Shown in pieces: positions 6,796 to 9,253 of a DNA stretch of 9,253 nucleotides; the first letter of the stretch is position 1; each line of letters opens with the position of its first letter. The notes beneath the pieces were generated by a model. That model saw nothing but the letters and a program-made list of their open reading frames with translations. It made no database searches and was not told where the DNA came from. The DNA is from an uncultured Muribaculaceae bacterium (GTDB taxonomy: Bacteria > Bacteroidota > Bacteroidia > Bacteroidales > Muribaculaceae): positions 1 through 9,253 of the forward strand of contig CABUTS010000085.1 in NCBI GenBank assembly GCA_902494515.1, written 5' to 3'. A program made the position numbers and the translations under genes.

Positions 6796-8289
6796 ATGAA
6801 TCAAAAAGATAAAGGCAGTAATGTTTATCTATTTTCCATCGTTCTGGTGGCCGTGCTCGGCGGTCTGCTCTTCGGCTACGATACGGCCGTGATTTCCGGC
6901 GCCGAAAAGGGACTCCAGGCGTTCTTCCTCGGAGCCAAAGACTTCGTCTACTCCGACACCATCCACGGCATCACCTCCTCCAGCGCCCTGATCGGATGCA
7001 TCATCGGCTCGGCCCTCTCAGGCTTCATCGCCGGGCACCTCGGCCGCAAGAAAGCGCTGATTATCGCCGGTGTGTTCTTCTTCCTCTCGGCCCTCGGCTC
7101 CTACTATCCCGAATTCCTGTTCTACGACTACGGCGTGCCCTCGATGAGCCTGCTCGTAGCGTTCAATTTCTACCGCGTCATCGGCGGTATCGGTGTGGGT
7201 CTGGCCTCCGCCATCTGCCCGATGTATATCGCTGAAGTCGCCCCCAGCAACATGCGCGGCACCCTGGTTTCCTGGAACCAGTTCGCAATCATCTTCGGTC
7301 AGCTCGTGGTTTACTTCGTGAACTTCATGATTCTCGGCGAACACACCCAGCCGATTATCGAGAAGATGGGCGAAGCCCTCTATCAGGTCAGCGCCGATTC
7401 CGACCCCTGGACAATCGAAACCGGCTGGCGCTATATGTTCGGTTCCGAAGCCTTCGTGGCCGGTCTGTTCACAATCCTTGTATGCTTCGTGCCTGAATCG
7501 CCCCGCTTCCTCGCCCTCATCGGCAAAGACAGCAAGGCTCTGCAGATTCTCAGCCGCATCAACGGCAAGACCAAAGCCGTCGAGGTACTCAACCAGATCA
7601 AGGCTACCGTCGAGGTCAAGTCCGAGCGCCTCTTCTCCTTCGGCGTCATGGTGATCTTCGTAGGCGTTATGCTCTCAGTATTCCAGCAGGCCGTCGGCAT
7701 CAACGCCGTGCTCTACTACGCCCCCCGCATCTTCGAATCCATGCACATGGGCGATCCGATGGTCCAGACCGTAATCATGGGTATCGTGAACATCAGCTTC
7801 ACCCTCGTTGCAGTGTTCACCGTTGAGAAACTCGGCCGCAAACCGCTGCTCATCTGGGGTTCCATCGGCATGGCAATCGGCGCATGCGGCGTTGCTATGT
7901 CCAACATCGTCGCCGTCGCTCCAATCGTACCGGTTATCTCCATCATGATTTACTCAGCCTCCTTCATGTTCTCATGGGGTCCCATCTGCTGGGTGCTCAT
8001 CGCCGAGATATTCCCCAACACCATCCGCTCGCAGGCAGTCGCCATCGCAGTTGCATTCCAGTGGATCTTCAACTTCATCGTCTCCTCCACCTTCGTGCCG
8101 ATGTACAACATGTCGGGCATGGGCATGGGCGACAAGTTCGGCCACTTCTTCGCCTACGCCCTCTACGGCATCATCTGCGTGCTGGCCGCCATCTTCGTAG
8201 CCAAGCTCGTGCCTGAAACCAAGGGCAAAACCCTCGAAGACATGACCGCCCTCTGGCGCAACCGCAGCAACAAGCAAGCCGCCAAATAA
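6796..8289 (+). CDS. xylE: D-xylose:H+ symporter XylE (MFS sugar porter)
   Basis: This 497-residue, twelve-helix inner-membrane permease imports D-xylose with a proton. It closely resembles E. coli XylE. GGLLFGYDTAVISG (22-35) carries the proton-coupling Asp29. The sugar-porter motifs GHLGRKK (80-86), PESPR (233-237), EKLGRKP (344-350) and PETKGKT (473-479) are present. The residues that bind xylose in E. coli have counterparts: Phe26, Gln169, Gln297, Gln298, Asn303, Tyr307, Asn332, Trp399 and Gln422. The substrate call is therefore firmer than for most sugar porters. The frame extends upstream to a TTG at 6751, but that codon lies in the loop of the intergenic hairpin, so ATG 6796 is chosen. 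A three-codon ORF (ATG 6788, stop 6797-6799) overlaps this start as ATGA and might affect translation. It is last in the xyl operon, with a terminator 32 bp downstream. Confidence 0.95.
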   Translation: MNQKDKGSNVYLFSIVLVAVLGGLLFGYDTAVISGAEKGLQAFFLGAKDFVYSDTIHGITSSSALIGCIIGSALSGFIAGHLGRKKALIIAGVFFFLSALGSYYPEFLFYDYGVPSMSLLVAFNFYRVIGGIGVGLASAICPMYIAEVAPSNMRGTLVSWNQFAIIFGQLVVYFVNFMILGEHTQPIIEKMGEALYQVSADSDPWTIETGWRYMFGSEAFVAGLFTILVCFVPESPRFLALIGKDSKALQILSRINGKTKAVEVLNQIKATVEVKSERLFSFGVMVIFVGVMLSVFQQAVGINAVLYYAPRIFESMHMGDPMVQTVIMGIVNISFTLVAVFTVEKLGRKPLLIWGSIGMAIGACGVAMSNIVAVAPIVPVISIMIYSASFMFSWGPICWVLIAEIFPNTIRSQAVAIAVAFQWIFNFIVSSTFVPMYNMSGMGMGDKFGHFFAYALYGIICVLAAIFVAKLVPETKGKTLEDMTALWRNRSNKQAAK

Positions 8290-8320
8290 TTTTCAAGCCT
8301 TCCCCAATACTCTTAAGAAC

Positions 8321-8375
8321 ACCGAGGCTGCCCCGCAAATAAACGGAGCAGCCTCGGTTCCTATTCTTTTTCTTT
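8321..8375 (+). terminator. Intrinsic terminator of the xyl operon
   Basis: ACCGAGGCTGC (8321-8331) pairs with GCAGCCTCGGT (8348-8358), an 11-bp perfect GC-rich stem, and a further CCG/CGG can form inside. A T-rich tail (about 8358-8375) follows. It starts 32 bp after the xylE stop codon, so it should end the xylB-xylA-xylE transcript. Confidence 0.9.
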
Positions 8376-8413
8376 CTCTTTCAAACTTTCTCTTTCAAAC
8401 TTTCTCTTTCAAA
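8372..8413. repeat. Three perfect 14-bp tandem repeats
   Basis: CTTTCTCTTTCAAA occurs three times without mismatch at 8372-8385, 8386-8399 and 8400-8413. It directly follows the xyl terminator T-tract and runs into the next array, which shares the TTTCAAA core. Such exact short tandem copies suggest recent slippage. No coding role is seen. Confidence 0.9.
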
Positions 8414-8581
8414 AGCCCTTTCACCCCCCTTCAAAACCGTTCAAAAGCCCTTTCATCCCTCCTCAAAACCGTTCAAAGCCCTTTTCATCCCCCCTCAAAA
8501 CCGTTCAAAGCCCTTTCACCACACCCTCAAAACCGTTCAAAGCCCTTTCACCACACCCTCAAAACCGGTCAAAGCCCTTTT
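8409..8581. repeat. 32-bp tandem repeat array
   Basis: Four consecutive units of exactly 32 bp begin at 8431, 8463, 8495 and 8527, with a partial fifth at 8559-8581 and a half unit before the first (8409-8430). The core is TCAAAACCGTTCAAA followed by GCCCTTTCA and a C-rich tail. Units 3 and 4 are identical; the others differ by a few substitutions and one-base changes that preserve the total length. There are no unique spacers, so this is not CRISPR. It lies between the xyl terminator and the tRNA promoter. The function is unknown. Confidence 0.9.
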
Positions 8582-8625
8582 CTGCACCTCTTCCCCAAAA
8601 TTTTTACAAAAAACTTGTCAAAAAA

Positions 8626-8657
8626 TTTGGCAGATACAAAAAACTGTTGTAACTTTG
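8626..8657 (+). promoter_or_regulatory. Promoter of the tRNA-Arg pair
   Basis: TTTG (8626-8629), 20 bp, then TAACTTTG (8650-8657) matches the Bacteroidota consensus fully. Runs of A and T just upstream (8597-8628) resemble an UP element, as expected for a stable-RNA promoter. The start near 8664 leaves about 20 bases of leader before the first tRNA. The second tRNA has no properly placed promoter, so both are probably made from this one. Confidence 0.8.
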
Positions 8658-8683
8658 CAGTCGCAAACGCGCTACTAAGCGAT

Positions 8684-8757
8684 GGTTCGCTAGCTCAACT
8701 GAATAGAGCATCTGACTACGGATCAGAAGGTTACAGGTTTGAATCCTGTGCGAATCA
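8684..8757 (+). tRNA. tRNA-Arg (anticodon ACG), first copy
   Basis: A complete cloverleaf folds. The acceptor arms are GGTTCGC and GCGAATC (one G-U pair), the D stem is GCTC/GAGC, the anticodon stem is TCTGA/TCAGA with loop CTACGGA, and the T stem is ACAGG/CCTGT with loop TTTGAAT. The anticodon ACG is read after A34 deamination to inosine and decodes the CGU/CGC/CGA arginine codons. CGC is the main arginine codon in the xyl genes here. The discriminator is A8757; the CCA that follows (8758-8760) is probably coincidental, since the second copy lacks it. Confidence 0.96.
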
Positions 8758-8760
8758 CCA

Positions 8761-8916
8761 CCTCGGATTTTCCAAATCCAACCTCGGATTCCAATCCAAC
8801 CCTCGGATCTCAATCCAACCCTCGGATCTCAATCCAACCCCCGGATCTCAATCCAACCCCCGGATTCCATCATCCACCCCGGATTAATTAATCCACCCCC
8901 TCGGATTTTTAATCCA
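8761..8916 (+). repeat. Array of eight small hairpins between tRNA genes
   Basis: Eight GGAT...ATCC elements start at 8765, 8786, 8805, 8824, 8843, 8862, 8881 and 8903; the middle spacings are exactly 19 bp. Stems range from 4 to 7 bp: GGATTT/AAATCC in unit 1, GGATT/AATCC in units 2 and 8, GGAT/ATCC in units 3 to 6, and a perfect 14-bp palindrome in unit 7. The inner stem bases vary between units yet still pair, while the linkers are C-rich (CCAACCCTC-like). The array almost fills the 171-bp gap between two identical tRNA genes and should be in their shared precursor. The role is unknown. Confidence 0.85.
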
Positions 8917-8928
8917 CACTTAATTTTC

Positions 8929-9002
8929 GGTTCGCTAGCTCAACTGAATAGAGCATCTGACTACGGATCAGAAGGTTACAGGTTTGAATCCTGTGCGAAT
9001 CA
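8929..9002 (+). tRNA. tRNA-Arg (anticodon ACG), second copy
   Basis: This copy is identical base for base to the first over the whole mature sequence, including the G-U pair in the acceptor stem. The identity stops at the tRNA ends; the flanks differ. No CCA is encoded (CCC follows A9002), so CCA must be added after transcription. A TAATTTTC sequence abuts the 5' end but is too close to serve as a promoter. The terminator starts four bases after the mature end. Confidence 0.96.
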
Positions 9003-9005
9003 CCC

Positions 9006-9039
9006 GCGGAGCCGCCCATTCGGGCAGCTCCGCTTTTTT
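9006..9039 (+). terminator. Terminator of the tRNA-Arg transcript
   Basis: GCGGAGC (9006-9012) pairs with GCTCCGC (9027-9033). An inner GCCC/GGGC stem closes an ATTC loop, and six T follow (9034-9039). It is a classic intrinsic terminator immediately after the second tRNA. Confidence 0.92.
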
Positions 9040-9065
9040 ATTACCCGCCCTCATTACTTCCCCTC

Positions 9066-9090
9066 TTTGCTTTGCTTTGCTTTGCTTTGC
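9066..9090. repeat. TTTGC pentanucleotide microsatellite
   Basis: Five perfect TTTGC units are followed by a near match (TTTCC) and a pyrimidine-rich stretch to about 9130. It lies in non-coding DNA after the tRNA terminator. Copy number is likely to vary between strains through slippage. No regulatory connection is visible within the window. Confidence 0.9.
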
Positions 9091-9171
9091 TTTCCTCTTC
9101 CATCCTCCATTGCTCCCATCTTTGCTTTCCTATTTACGCGAGTTCGGGATAAGAGATACCCTAAAAAAGTT

Positions 9172-9205
9172 GAATCGGCAGCTTGAAAAAGTTGCCGATT
9201 CTTTT
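9172..9205. terminator. 13-bp hairpin with GAAA loop, possible terminator
   Basis: GAATCGGCAGCTT (9172-9184) pairs with AAGTTGCCGATTC (9189-9201) through 13 pairs including one G-U, closed by a GAAA tetraloop. Four T follow on the plus strand. On the minus strand a run of six T lies four bases beyond the stem (9168-9163). It could end a leftward transcript from a gene beyond the right edge, or act in both directions. A smaller hairpin AATATC/GATATT (9209-9223) follows. No gene is visible from 9040 to 9253. Confidence 0.5.
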
Positions 9206-9253
9206 GGTAATATCGCTGATATTTAGTAATTTAGAGGGTGCAAACAATAAATA

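Noticed and set aside
8409..8581. CRISPR array
   Set aside because: The units abut with no unique spacers, differ from one another, and no cas gene is nearby; it is a plain tandem array.
8615..8887. Plus-strand ORF covering the first tRNA and hairpin array
   Set aside because: It is a repetitive peptide read from tRNA and repeat DNA, with no coding character.
8921..8928. Separate promoter for the second tRNA
   Set aside because: TAATTTTC mismatches the -7 consensus and touches the tRNA 5' end, so transcription would start inside the tRNA.
8684..9002. Integration site (att) duplication at tRNA-Arg
   Set aside because: Both copies are complete tRNAs 171 bp apart with no integrase or cargo between; tandem gene duplication explains it better.
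8984..9226. 80-codon ORF ending in a charged, helix-like tail
   Set aside because: It starts inside the second tRNA and crosses a terminator and a microsatellite; the plausible-looking end is encoded by the 13-bp hairpin. A remnant of a gene cannot be excluded.

Overview
The window is a sugar-catabolism locus from a member of the Bacteroidota, most likely a gut Bacteroidales. The evidence is four matches to the Bacteroides-type promoter (TTTG, about 18-20 bp, TAnnTTTG), A-rich start regions with no clear Shine-Dalgarno sequence, and strong protein resemblance to family versions I know from that group. Gene-body codons favour G/C in third position while intergenic DNA is AT-rich, which would fit Muribaculaceae or a relative; that placement is inference.

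Layout. Positions 1-432 hold no gene. They contain a leftward promoter for something off the left edge, an imperfect direct repeat with an 81-bp period and a polypurine tract, and the exuT terminator. Positions 433-3408 (minus strand) are uxaC followed by exuT, separated by a 63-bp gap with a perfect hairpin. Positions 3409-3841 are a divergent control region. Positions 3842-8289 (plus strand) are xylB-xylA-xylE, with a strong hairpin between xylA and xylE and an intrinsic terminator after xylE. Positions 8372-8581 are two tandem repeat arrays (14-bp and 32-bp periods). Positions 8626-9039 form a tRNA unit: promoter, tRNA-Arg(ACG), an array of eight small hairpins, an identical tRNA-Arg(ACG), and a terminator. 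The right end (9040-9253) has a pentanucleotide microsatellite, a 13-bp hairpin with a GAAA loop, and no convincing gene.

How the genes work together. XylE imports D-xylose, XylA isomerises it to D-xylulose and XylB phosphorylates that to xylulose 5-phosphate for the pentose phosphate pathway. ExuT imports hexuronates and UxaC isomerises glucuronate to fructuronate and galacturonate to tagaturonate. Xylose and (4-O-methyl)glucuronate are the two products of glucuronoxylan breakdown, so the divergent pair looks like a monosaccharide-processing hub for that polymer. No regulator, glycoside hydrolase or SusC/D gene lies in the window.

None of the protein genes is novel. The least explained parts are non-coding: the 19-bp-period hairpin array between the two tRNA genes, the 32-bp array after xylE, and the 430-bp divergent control region, which has two facing promoter-like boxes, possible tiny ORFs and alternative RNA pairings.
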